DNA of 64,000 nt, taken from the NCBI RefSeq assembly GCF_032854445.1, contig NC_088299.1, positions 11,897,608-11,961,607 of the forward strand. Direction: 5' to 3'. Origin of the DNA: Liolophura sinensis. Lineage: Eukaryota > Mollusca > Polyplacophora > Chitonida > Chitonidae. The notes under the pieces are model-generated. The model did no database searches. It was not told where the DNA came from and worked only from the letters and a program-made list of their open reading frames with translations. The stretch's first letter is position 1; every line of letters starts with the position of its first letter. Positions 12,001 through 21,532 of this stretch are shown here, piece by piece. The position numbers and the translations under genes are program-made.

Positions 12001-15000
12001 ACCATGAATACTGTTATTAAGGGCCCTATCTAGCATTATACCCCGGAGGCAGAGCGATTTTAATCCAGATGGGAATATTATCGCTTTGTCATCGTGTTTA
12101 TTCGCCGTGTGCTTGAAAATAGAGTAAGTTCCGTAAGCTTGGAGTAGGCCTTCATGAACTCACCACGGACAAACTTGTTTCAGCCGTTTAGTGTTTCGGA
12201 GTTTTAATCAAACCCCTGTATTCAGGTGTTTAGGCCTATAATTATTGCAACAAGTTCTACTTGTTCTTTGTAACCAACATAATCACCTTGTTGTAGTATC
12301 AATTCCTCTTGGTGCACTCTTCATCTCGTCAACAACCACATTAGAGTTATCTCCCCTGATTGTGAAGCCCTCACGGCCAAAAGACAGTATCGCTTTGTTA
12401 ATTGCGCGCCTATCATTACGTGTTATTTCGGATTCATTATCAACCTGCTTTAACTCCATAATTTGGAGGCACTATATTGTTTGTCCCTTCCTAGAACTCT
12501 GAAGTCTTCAGCGTCTTATAGGCCTACATCTACCGGCAATTCTCCACTGCTTGTCTTTCTCAGGATACCGGCCTTACATTTCGTGCACTATTTTTACTTT
12601 GCGCATTAGTATTGAACGACTGGCGATCGAGTATCAACATGAAGGTATATATGTATATACCTCAATGGTATCAATAATGTTAAATGTGACAAAAGTGTGG
12701 AAGAAAGTCCATTTTTCAATACAGAGAGGGATCTAGTTGGGCCCCACGATCGGCTCCGGTTGTAAGTGAAAAAGTTTGTCAGGTAAGTAAAGGGCGGTGG
12801 CTTAATCGAGTAACTCGGGCTTCCTCCACCCATAGAACTGACCGCCGTCATATAAGCGAAAAATTCTTGAGTACGATGTTCAACAACAATCACTCAATCT
12901 TGAATTCGGCGTTCAACCACAATGAAAGAATCAATAAAGACGTACATATACGTAATGCTATATATTTTCTCCCAAGAACTCACCACTGCCACTGCTGAAG
13001 AGAGCATGATTTCCTCTTTCGACATGACGGCGAAGTAGCCGATGTTAGCTAAGACATAGCAGACTGTGGTTAACGGGATGCCAATCATGATGGAACGAGG
13101 GAGGTCTCTGAAAAGTAAGCATCCAAGACTATTCTGTAACTTTGCGATCTTAGTATTCAAACAATAAACAGTGAACTCAGATTTTACAACTGAAAATTCA
13201 AATAGGGTCTACAAAGATTTCTACTGTGTATTGTATGTAGAGAATTTCAATGTCGTCATATATCGGCCATACATAAGTATCGACCTCATCAAAAAGAGGA
13301 GATGGGGCCTCCGTGGCTCAGTTGGTTAGCGCGCTAGCGCAGCGTAATGACCCAGGAGCCTCTTACCAATGCGGTCGCTGTGAGTTCAAGTCCGGCCGTA
13401 CGTGGAAAGGTTTGCCAGTAACCTCCGGATGGTCCTGGGTTTCCCCCCGGCTCTGCCCGGTTTCCTCCCACCAAAATGCTTACCGCCGTCGTGTAAGTGA
13501 AATATTCTTGAGTACGGCGTAAAACACCAATCAAATAAATAAAAAAGAGATAGATAATTAGACAAAAGCCTACAGCATGTAAGTATCGACTAACTAAAAA
13601 TCAACAATTCTGATAACTGACCAAAAAAAAAATTATTGATTATAAAAATAAAAAAGTATAATCCTCTGTCGAGTCAATAAAACTAATTATGGATCGAACC
13701 AAGAATGCTAAACATCTGCTAAATAAAGAAATGTAATTATCAACGAAATCCAGAAACGCAAATAGTGATGGATTCGAAAATGACAAATATCGACGGAATA
13801 AAGAAAACCCATATATATGTATCTGAGAAATTTTTAAAAATGTAGAATTAGCTATCAAATTTCAAATAAAAAGAAAATGTATCGAAAATATGTTTTGAAC
13901 TCTTGCATCATACTGTCTATAAAACAATTATTATCAACAGTGTATTGTATTTAGAAAGTGCTTTTAACTTTCAGCGTAGAACACAGGCAAGAAACTCCCA
14001 AGGACAGCTTACTTATGCGGATTCTTCAGCTCTTCTGTCACGAAATTTAGGTTGTTCCTATGTATGAAAAATTGAAGACGTCTATTTTCATAATTACCGA
14101 TTTTCTATAATATGAAATATAAGATTTTTCAAGTCTGTATGATACATACTTATACTCTAGCACAGATAAGCAATATTCAGCTTTATTTCTTATACTCAAT
14201 GTCGTTGAGCCGTGCGTGGGGAGGTCTTGCAGCAACCTGCGGATGATTGTGGGTTTCCCCCAAGCTCTGCCCGGTTTCCTCCCACCACAATGCTGGCCGT
14301 CGTCGTATAAGTGAAATATTTTTGAGTACGGCGTAAAACACCAATCAAATAAATAAATAAACAATGTCGTTGATTTTCCCAAACGCAATAGCTTGGTTGT
14401 TCTGTCGGCCTTTTCCAATATCAGACCAACGTCACGGAAACATACTCAGTTATTCCCACTATATTACCCATGTATTCAAGTCTTTACATGACTGTTTGTT
14501 AAATGTGATGACAACACAACATTTTGAGTAATTCTAAATTACTGACGAGTAATAAATTGCAATTAACATCACTGTATTGTTTAGTTCTTACTTGTTTTAC
14601 CTTACCTTGCTTAAAGGGCCGTAGGCCTATATGTAAGTTGTTGCTTTTTAACCATTTACATGAAAAGTTGGAATAAAACCCTAACTGAAGTAAACTGACA
14701 AGAGGTCGTATTTCACTGGTTAGGTGGGATCATTTGGCAACTATCGCACTGTCGTCGTTGCTCTGGTTTTCTCCCTATGCTGTAAGTCTTTTATATTATA
14801 TCACATAGTCACGAGGTTCGTCAAGTACCCAGCGAAGTTTCGAAATTGTCTGATCATCTTCACATGAAACCTGTTCACCTGCATGTAATTCTTGTGTGTA
14901 TATATGGCGTTCAACACAAATCAAGAAGGGGCCTCTATAGTCGTTGGATGGGAACATCTCGCCCTGCAGCCCGCAGGTCGCGACCCGCGGCATGAGGACG

Positions 15001-18000
15001 GTGTAAATCGCGTCCGGTGCCGTTCTCGTGCCGTTGGCCGCGACCCGCGGGGCGCGACACGAACGGTGACCGTCCTCGTCCCCTCGTTCCGCGGGGCAAG
15101 ATGTTCTCATCAGGCTTCCACAGGGCTCCATGGCTGAGGGGTTAGCACGCCAGAACGGTGCAATGACCCAAAAACCTCCCAGGAGCCTGTGAGTTCATGT
15201 CCAGTTCATGCTGGCTTCCTCACCGGCCGTTCGTGGGAAGATCTTCCAGCAACCTGCGGATGTTCGTGATTTCCCCTCCTCCCACCTTAAAGCTGGCAGC
15301 CGTCGTATAACTGAAATATTCTTGAGTACGGCATAAAACACCAATCAAATAAATAAATAAACAAATCAAGAAATATCAAATACATTGTACATATACATTT
15401 ATATGTATATAACAAAGCCTGTACCTTACCAGCCGTCATAGGCCCAGAGGCCATTGTAAAACGACATGGCGATGAGGGAAGGGGTCTCTACTGTGTCCTC
15501 AAATCCTTCGCTGATGTATTCGGTATTGCCTGTCACATGGATATAAGGCATCATCAGTAAACCATAAAATTGGCATCCAGAGTCGTACACATTGCTGCAA
15601 AAAGTTACTATTTGCAATTTTTCCAAATTCTAAACCATAATGCTGTCCGCCGTCGAATAAGTGAAATACTCTTGAGAACGGTGTAAACCACCAATCAAAT
15701 AAATAAATAAATAAATAAAATAAAAAAAAAAATAACGTTTTACGTCCAAAACAGTAATAAACAATAAACACTGCAAGAATAGATGGCGATACAGTACTTT
15801 TTACTTACCCAGTCCCAACATGACAAAGCCTCCAATAGTGATCACTCCAATGCATGCTAATTTCGCCAAAGTGAAAAAGTTTTGAACTTTCGTGGCTATC
15901 TTTACACTGAAGCAGTTGATGAAGGCAATAAGAACTGAAACAAAATAAAAAGTGAGGGTAAGCTCGTATGTTCTAAAATCTTATCGCTTGCTTCAGCATG
16001 TTTCATATATACGACAAAAACATTTGACACACCACATTTAAATATCAATGTCATTCTATAGATTATTCGCAGATAAAATGCCATTTTTTGGTGATGTAAC
16101 TATAGTAGTTTACAAAAGCTACCACAATTTACGACTGATGTTCAGACAAAATGTGTAATATCGTATTTCGTCACGCATTAAAAACAACGGTTCCCACGTG
16201 GTCCAGGCAGGTCTCTTTAAAAGTATCTCTTTATATAGCAAACTAGGTATCCCCTTTTTATCGGGAACGAATATACCCCCAGCTTTCAAGTGTGTATTTC
16301 GCAGAAAAGTTGAGAAGCTACGTGACTGGTATTGTCGTTTGCATGTAAGATGGTTTTGAATCTATTTCTGTTTGAAGTGAACATATCCTACATTGAAAAA
16401 TGGTTTAGAGAAAAACAAGGGGTTGCTTAAAAATCAGAATGACCAGATGACTATTTAATATTTATGGATGTGAGTAGTAGCCAATTCGGGTCTTTCAGAC
16501 AATTTCTAAATAAAGCGCTTGTTTTCATGTGGCGATTTTCCGGTAGGCCTGCGTGTTCAGATGGTAAATCAAATCTCACTAAACTCAAATATAGACTTGT
16601 CACAGTTTACTATAGATCTGAAGTTAAACTTACTCCACGCCAGCTCACTAATCCTTCTTTGGTTACATAGCGAGACTATACATAGTTATTCTGAATAATG
16701 CGCTCGCTCTGAGTTCAAATCCAGCTCATATTTATATTCCGTACGTAGGAATGTCTGCTAGCATCCTGCGGATGGTTCTGGTTTCCCTGAGGTTCTGTCC
16801 GGTTTCCTCCCATCATTATGCCGGCCATCGTTGTATAAATGAAGTAAGGCGTAAAACTCAAATCAACTAAATAAATAAATATACATAGTTTGCATGGATC
16901 AAATCTTACTAGCAATCAGAGCCTTCGTTTCAATACATGATGAACCAACTTCACCTCTCGGAATAGGAAAGCAAGAATTTGATTGGACGAACAGTTGTGT
17001 GGCAGAAATTTTTCAAATCTCGTAAGTGATAAATGTGAACAGTGTGCTGGGAACGGCTGAAAATTCTGCATGCACAATCAGGTCAAGAGTAAAAAAAAGG
17101 GCAAAAGGTTTACAATATAAGCTTATTTTTTTTATCGGTATGTTAGCCTGTAACTCAGTCGGAAATTTAGATAAAGTCACTTAAAAAGCCTAAAAAGTTA
17201 ACAAAGCTTTGGCCAAGATCTTACTGGCATACAGGGTAATATCACTAAAGAATTTACCCCGAGGATTGTACACAGCAAAATTTCAAATCAACGCATTTGG
17301 AGTCCACGATTACTGCACACAGAAATGTCCCAGCACTGTATCACACAGTTTAACATTGCAGTACAGCAATCACACGGTTATGTGCGGTAACCGGATGGAA
17401 TTTGTGTCTGCCGCACGATAGTGTTGGCTAAGAACCACACAGTTCCGAACACCTGTCGTATACCTCAAGGTCCATGACTCTTCTGTACCCCACTATCGAT
17501 AACAGTGCCCTACTGACAAGAATGACAGCTGCCTACAAGATTCACAATCTACCCACATGGCCTACAGTACATAATGCGCAGCAATACTACTCAGTTACGG
17601 GTCTTTCTGGGCAGTACCATACGGCCAAAAACCGTTCCGTACAGCGCGATCACGGCTTTGCTCAAAATCATGCAGAATGTTATACTGTTGCGATATAGTT
17701 TCACACTGCTCATAACTGCACCGCACTGCAAGGTCAGTGATGGCTGCGCCAAGGTTTTGTCTGTGTATATGTCACTTTATAAAAGAGTCGAGTCTAATAA
17801 CCTTGTAACCAAACCTTGCAGATTCTATAACATACACATCTGGAGCTTCCCGCGACCGAGATACAGTTTACAGGGCACACTAAAATCTGACCCCATAAAC
17901 ATAACAAGCTGGGTAGAGAATCTCAAGACAATGAGCCTGTCAGGCAGTCGTAATATCGCTACTCATATTTCTACTAAAACTACATAGAAACAGGGACGCA

Positions 18001-21000
18001 CTGAAGAATAATAGGCCGTAAATAACTAACTGATTATGAAGAACCAAGATAATTTTCTTTCTGGACTCAATGTACTTGTATAGGTCTATTGTTGTTTGAT
18101 GACGGTAGAGACGGGTGAGACAGGCGACAGGCTTTGCAGACTTATTTTGATTATCGCTTATATAATGCCCTACTCAAGAATATTTTATCTCCCTTTGGCA
18201 GATGTCTGGCAGGCATTCTGTCTCAAATCCGCGGTAGAATCAGCGATATCATGATTCTGGGTACCGACATGGTATATAAATCAAAGTCGGAATGAGCGAA
18301 TGAGGGTGAAATAAGCCTTTGCATCCGCTTGATTGATTAGTCTGTTTGCTTATCTGATTACTTTACGCTGTAACCCAGTTATATTTTATCCATGCGTGAA
18401 AGAAAATGGAAGCAGTAAGAAAGATTTTTTACAGTCCAGGCGAATCCATTCAGAGTTCGTTTATACATGTATATTTCTTAATTTCCATTTTTTTTATCTA
18501 CTTGGCCAGTGTTTTACGCTGTGCACAAGACCATTTCACTTGTACAACTGCGGTCAGCATTATAGTGTGAGGAAACCGGGCTCACCATCCGGAGGCTGTG
18601 GCTGATCTTCCTACGTACGTGTACATCACGTGACTTCACCACAACCGAAACTACTAAGAGTCTTGATCTCATTGCAATGTCGGCGGCCGTGAAAATGCGA
18701 CGTTTCTCTGTCTCAAAAGTTTGGACAGACAGTGCAATAAAATGGAAGTTTCGAATGGTATTACCACAAATTATGCTTACAGATGGCCCATCCATTCGGC
18801 TAACATTTAATATTATCATTTCAAAATACCCCACCGGTCCCCGATAGCAAAGCTGGTAGAGCGTCCGCTTCGGGAGCGGTAGATCCAGGGTCAATCCCTG
18901 GTCGAGTCACACCTAAGAAGAAGTTGTAACTTCTCTTGGCGTTCAGCATGTAGGGATATTGCAACGACTGGTTGACCCGTATCAGTATAATGGCCCGGGC
19001 GGGGCAGCTTACTTGCCTTCAGTAAGGCGTCCCAGTGAAGCAGGACTAGATAAAAGAGCGGTGGAAATCCGTCCTGCACCAAGGAGGCACATTACATGCA
19101 CTATAAGAATTCCTTTGTCGTCATGTGACTGGAAAATTAATAAGTACGTTTAACCCCAAGTACTAACTAACTCACCCAAAATACCCGACAAAACATTTTA
19201 AGTGTTAATTATCTACACACAAAAAAATACGGCTGACCTTGCAGGAACAATACTTACGCATGGCCACCACGGTGACGAGTTTTTTGACCGCAGAGGGCGC
19301 TTCACAGTCTCCGTAGAAAGGTTGTGTGGCGTAGGTCCCCAAGCTGAGGGACATTATCCCAAACATGGCCGGACGAATAACGAACACACCCACCCAGTCG
19401 TACAGAAAGGTTGGAATAGGTCCCCAGAATTTATCTCCCTTGGCAAACGTGTGCATCAGGTAAGCATGTTCTCCCCCTGATAAAGGGATGGCGGTTCCAA
19501 GCTCGGCATAAGACAGTGCTCCTGCGGGTAAAAGACACAATTCTCACGAGGTCAAGTTTCCAGCAAATCAAATGTATTTAGGATAACGATTTGGATTTGA
19601 AATTCACAACTGTGTCACTGAGGCTATGAAATATAAAGAAAAACGTAATCGTATTTAAAACAAAAGACAACAAATACAAATATAACCTGAGTTATTTAGC
19701 AAGACTGCTGGAAACAGACCTAAACGGCCACAGGAGTTCTTTTTCTTAGGTGCTTGGTATTAAACTCTATAAATTAACTTTAAATCATTAAATCTTACCA
19801 GACCATAGGATGCGCCATGTTTGAGCAACCGGAAACACGATGTCGCGTCACTTGAGGCCCACGTACATATGGGCAAAGAGCAAAAAAGATGCGGGGGACG
19901 TAAGCGGAAACGGCACCGTGCCTGATTGGTTAAAATCGATTACATGGTGCCACTTTCGATTGTCTTAATGTGCGCAACTTTGTGAACTGTGAATTGCGAT
20001 ATCTCCGTCTTGCAATTTCACAAAAATAAAAAGTTTTGGGTTTTAGCCATCCATGCATAGGATACTATATCGATGCTTCTATAAATTTGGTCTAGTGTTG
20101 TCTTTTCTTTTAAGCGTTCGCCACGATATGGCTGAAATATTGCCGATGTGGCGTTAAGCCATAATCATTCATTCATTCTTTTAAACGTCTTTGTCAAATA
20201 CTCTTCCATACACTTTCCAATGATATGTAATGAAAGCATAAAAATGAATGACCGTCCCATGATATGGTAAGAGATGAACATAATGTATACCTTACACACG
20301 GTAGATTAGCTTACCTAAGGTGGCTAGAAGTCCACAAGCGGCCCAGATAATCAGGCTCATTGCCACAGAGCCCGTGCCCTCCAGGACCCCTCGGGGTGAG
20401 ATAAAGATCCCCGACCCTACAAAAAGTCACCATACTTTACATTTTAAGTATGGTGGTTGTGGGTATGAAAACCGTTGTTCATATTAGTATCTGTAGCGCT
20501 GTCATCTAAGATGTAACAATGTTTTCACAAATGAATTTACATAATGGGGAACAAAACCGTGACAAAGATGAATTGACAATTATTCTCCTGCATTGATCAT
20601 GGATAAGTGGCCTAATCAGTTCCCTGCATGCTCACAAAACGTCCCTGCAAACGCAGACATGAGCGGTAGACAATACATCAGACCAGACAGATCTGAATTA
20701 CTTCATTTTCCCTATCATTCAACCGTTAAAAACTTACTGCTTTCAAAGTTTCGTCTTTAGTAGAGTTTACATGTATTTATATAGGGATATTGTGGAATTC
20801 CTTTAGCGTCTGACAACATGAATCACGTATATTCGCTATGGGTGGAAAATGTGGACTGTAACACTGTTTTCACAGCTTAGAAAACTTGACAAAGAGGTTT
20901 TCAATACCCAGCAGGACCTGCACAAAGCATAACGATTAATTACTTTACATTATTTTTTAATCACAGACCTTCACGCACTTGGGAATTACATGTGCATCTT

Positions 21001-21270
21001 GATACCGTGTAGTACAAATGCCACTCTTCGAAATTTTCTGCGCATCTCAACATGTTGGCATGTCACTCAAAGACGTGACATGCGACAAAGTGCGGAAAAC
21101 AGAATTTGATATGCTGGAGTGTGGTAATGTCACTTACCTATCATTGTACCAATAATCAAAGCCACACCGCTGGGCAGACCAAGGTTCCGCTTCAGAGACA
21201 CAGTTTTTACAATCACTTCCTCCTCCGCTTTTTTCTGTCCACCGGACTGGGAATCCTCCTTCTCCGCCAT
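8921..21270 (-). CDS. SLC7A9-like: b(0,+)-type amino acid transporter 1-like (SLC7A9-like), C-terminal exon not found
   Basis: This is the light subunit of a heteromeric amino-acid exchanger in the plasma membrane. Known b(0,+)AT proteins pair with an SLC3-type heavy chain and exchange cationic and neutral amino acids and cystine. Eleven minus-strand exons join in phase to 472 codons: 21138-21270, 20315-20416, 19258-19521, 15809-15934, 15430-15529, 14013-14057, 12984-13107, 11722-11825, 10934-11030, 10442-10594 and 8921-9089. Visible hallmarks are GSGIF in TM1 (residues 45-49), [30 protein letters not shown], the REGHMP loop and [12 protein letters not shown]. Cys151 in PFYGDC matches the cysteine that bonds to the heavy chain in human b(0,+)AT (Cys144). 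The human protein has 487 residues, so roughly 15-40 C-terminal residues are missing. Exon 11 ends at a good donor (GTAAGT), so a twelfth exon should lie below 8920. LAT-type SLC7 members fit less well in the TM8-TM10 region. Confidence 0.93.
10216..10345 (-). mobile_element. SINE family A, 3' fragment
   Basis: Tail and part of the body of family A on the minus strand (TTTATTTATTTATTTGATTG, then TTTTACGCCGTACTAAAGAA), inside transporter intron 10. Confidence 0.85.
10442..10594 (-). CDS. SLC7A9-like: SLC7A9-like exon 10 (residues 366-416)
   Basis: It encodes two TM segments, including [20 protein letters not shown], followed by [12 protein letters not shown]. The FSFAAWxFYGLT signature favours b(0,+)AT over LAT-type members. 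The acceptor is ATTTCTCAG and the donor GTAAAT. Confidence 0.95.
10934..11030 (-). CDS. SLC7A9-like: SLC7A9-like exon 9 (residues 333-365)
   Basis: It encodes [20 protein letters not shown] and [12 protein letters not shown], matching the REGHMP...LTPxP block of SLC7 light chains. The acceptor is TTTTCCTCAG and the donor GTTAAG. It is too short to stand out as an open frame and was found from the gap between exons 8 and 10. Confidence 0.92.
11256..11354. repeat. ~100-bp hairpin-forming inverted repeat in transporter intron 8
   Basis: The left arm ATTCCAACTCCATT pairs with the right arm AATGGAGTTGGAAT. Weaker pairing extends outwards (GTTAA / TTAAC blocks). It is probably a small foldback element. 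Confidence 0.65.
11722..11825 (-). CDS. SLC7A9-like: SLC7A9-like exon 8 (residues 299-332)
   Basis: It encodes [20 protein letters not shown] and [15 protein letters not shown] (TM8, with the conserved GAANG). The acceptor is CTTCTACAG; the donor GTTTGT is weak but keeps the Arg codon in phase. Confidence 0.93.
12738..12893 (+). mobile_element. SINE family A, diverged 3' fragment
   Basis: It carries GACCGCCGTCATATAAGCG and AATTCTTGAGTACGATGTT, recognisable as the family A tail, in transporter intron 7. Confidence 0.7.
12984..13107 (-). CDS. SLC7A9-like: SLC7A9-like exon 7 (residues 257-298)
   Basis: It encodes [20 protein letters not shown] (TM7), then [14 protein letters not shown] and SSAVAV. 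The acceptor is TTACTTTTCAG and the donor GTGAGT. Confidence 0.95.
13304..13546 (+). mobile_element. SINE family A, full-length copy
   Basis: One of the best-preserved copies. The tRNA-like head GGCCTCCGTGGCTCAGTTGG is followed by GTGAGTTCAAGTCC, TGCCCGGTTTCCTCCCACC, the tail TGAAATATTCTTGAGTACGG and an AATAAA-rich end. It lies in transporter intron 6. Confidence 0.93.
14013..14057 (-). CDS. SLC7A9-like: SLC7A9-like exon 6 (residues 242-256), 45-nt micro-exon
   Basis: It encodes [15 protein letters not shown], a very conserved SLC7 loop. It begins after CATACATAG and ends before GTAAGC. The phase matches both neighbours exactly (1 + 42 + 2 nt). Confidence 0.92.
   Translation of the reverse strand, partial: EQPKFRDRRAEESA
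14207..14371 (+). mobile_element. SINE family A, 5'-truncated copy
   Basis: The body from CCGTGCGTGGGGAGGTCTTG through the conserved tail and AAATAAATAAA is present; the tRNA head is missing. It lies in transporter intron 5. Confidence 0.9.
14947..15111. mobile_element. 165-bp GC-rich foldback element
   Basis: The 21-bp termini are inverted repeats with three mismatches (GATGGGAACATCTCGCC on the left against GATGAGAACATCTTGCC from the right). The interior is CpG-dense with more inverted and direct blocks (GCGACCCGCGG twice; GAGGACGGT against ACCGTCCTC). It stands out from the AT-rich intron. The open frames in it on both strands have no recognisable product. Confidence 0.75.
15122..15364 (+). 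mobile_element. SINE family A, full-length copy
   Basis: The head GGGCTCCATGGCTGAGGGG through the tail CGTCGTATAACTGAAATATT and AAATAAATAAA, starting 10 bp after the GC-rich foldback element. Confidence 0.9.
15430..15529 (-). CDS. SLC7A9-like: SLC7A9-like exon 5 (residues 209-241)
   Basis: It encodes a loop ([12 protein letters not shown]) and the family motif [12 protein letters not shown], which lies in the substrate-path TM6. The acceptor is ATGTGACAG and the donor GTAAGG; the Trp codon is split. Confidence 0.94.
15631..15722 (+). mobile_element. SINE family A, 3' tail fragment
   Basis: Only about 90 bp of the tail remains (CCGTCGAATAAGTGAAATAC, then ACCAATCAAATAAATAAA). Confidence 0.88.
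15809..15934 (-). CDS. SLC7A9-like: SLC7A9-like exon 4 (residues 167-208)
   Basis: It encodes the segment [20 protein letters not shown] and the following TM ([19 protein letters not shown]). The acceptor is TTTGTTTCAG and the donor GTAAGT. Confidence 0.93.
16698..16881 (+). mobile_element. SINE family A, partial diverged copy
   Basis: It begins inside the head (CTCTGAGTTCAAATCCAGC) and runs to the AAATAAATAAAT tail, with an internal deletion before the final motif. Confidence 0.85.
18499..18620 (-). mobile_element. SINE family A, diverged 3' fragment
   Basis: Minus-strand tail and body (CCAGTGTTTTACGCTGTGC, then GAGGAAACCGGGCTCACC). Confidence 0.75.
18836..19175 (+). mobile_element. SINE family B (tRNA-Pro-like head), full length
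   Basis: It starts with a tRNA-like head (CCCCGATAGCAAAGCTGGTA, anticodon-stem-like CGCTTCGGGAGCG, B-box GGGTCAATCCC). Then come AAGTTGTAACTTCTCTTGGC, GACTGGTTGACCCGTATCAG and a tail with GTTTAACCCCAAG. The anticodon loop reads CGG, as in tRNA-Pro. The 3' extension shared with four other copies shows it is a SINE and not a tRNA gene. Confidence 0.88.
19258..19521 (-). CDS. SLC7A9-like: SLC7A9-like exon 3 (residues 79-166)
   Basis: It encodes [20 protein letters not shown], the TM3 region and the extracellular loop with Cys151 ([10 protein letters not shown]), the expected disulphide partner of an SLC3 heavy chain. The acceptor ends CCCGCAG and the donor is GTAAGT. Confidence 0.95.
20116..20178 (+). 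repeat. dispersed-repeat tail ending in (CATT)n
   Basis: The segment CGATATGGCTGAAATATTGC, then GTGGCGTTAAGCC and ATTCATTCATTC, resembles the 3' end of a widespread invertebrate SINE type. The body upstream was not recognised. Confidence 0.5.
20315..20416 (-). CDS. SLC7A9-like: SLC7A9-like exon 2 (residues 45-78)
   Basis: It encodes [14 protein letters not shown] and the TM2 segment [14 protein letters not shown]. The acceptor is TTTTTGTAG and the donor GTAAGC; both ends split Gly codons. Confidence 0.95.
20417..21137. other. transporter intron 1
   Basis: A 0.7-kb intron; no repeat or regulatory site was recognised. Confidence 0.6.
21138..21270 (-). CDS. SLC7A9-like: SLC7A9-like exon 1 (residues 1-44)
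   Basis: It starts at ATG 21270, the first in-frame ATG ahead of a charged cytosolic tail ([14 protein letters not shown]) and the start of TM1 ([11 protein letters not shown]). The donor GTAAGTG follows 21138, after one base of a split Gly codon. Confidence 0.92.
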
Positions 21271-21325
21271 TTTTAAAGCTGTGCAGAAGAGAACAACTGG
21301 ACGCCTCAGTGAGTTACTTCCGAGG

Positions 21326-21532
21326 GCCCGTCCTACAAAGCTGTTTCAATGCTTCGTCAAACGCCTTTAACATGCTGACCTTTCTCCTCACCACATGTTG
21401 CCATGGCCATTTGCGAAGCAGTGGCAACATATCTTTGACGTATCCTTCATGGCAACATAATGTCATGTAAGCGATACGTCACCATGGCAAGTCTGCTTGA
21501 CGTAGCGTTTCAACAACTTTGGAAGGCTGTCC
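21326..21532. mobile_element. 207-bp foldback element just upstream of the transporter ATG
   Basis: Imperfect terminal inverted repeats of ~35 bp: the left end carries CCTACAAAGCTGTTTCAATG, and the right end reads, in reverse complement, CCTTCCAAAGTTGTTGAAAC. Between them are further GTTGCCATGG / CATGGCAAC blocks. It lies 56-262 bp before the ATG, in the promoter or 5' UTR. Confidence 0.65.

Larger units (their letters stand above)
15935..19257. other. transporter intron 3
   Basis: A 3.3-kb intron between exons 3 and 4. It holds a partial SINE A (16698-16881), a family A fragment on the minus strand (18499-18620), a full SINE B (18836-19175) and a scrap of family A tail near 18165-18190. Nothing coding was seen; the 137-codon frame at 17574-17987 has no family features. 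Confidence 0.8.

Noticed and set aside
14796-15137. opposing ~80-111-codon open frames
   Set aside because: Created by the GC-rich foldback element, where stop codons are rare on both strands.
17574-17987. 137-codon plus-strand open frame
   Set aside because: Low-complexity composition, within the transporter intron, no recognisable domain or splice structure.
18836-18910. tRNA-Pro (CGG) gene
   Set aside because: The tRNA-like part is the head of a SINE with a conserved 3' extension shared by several copies; the cloverleaf is imperfect.
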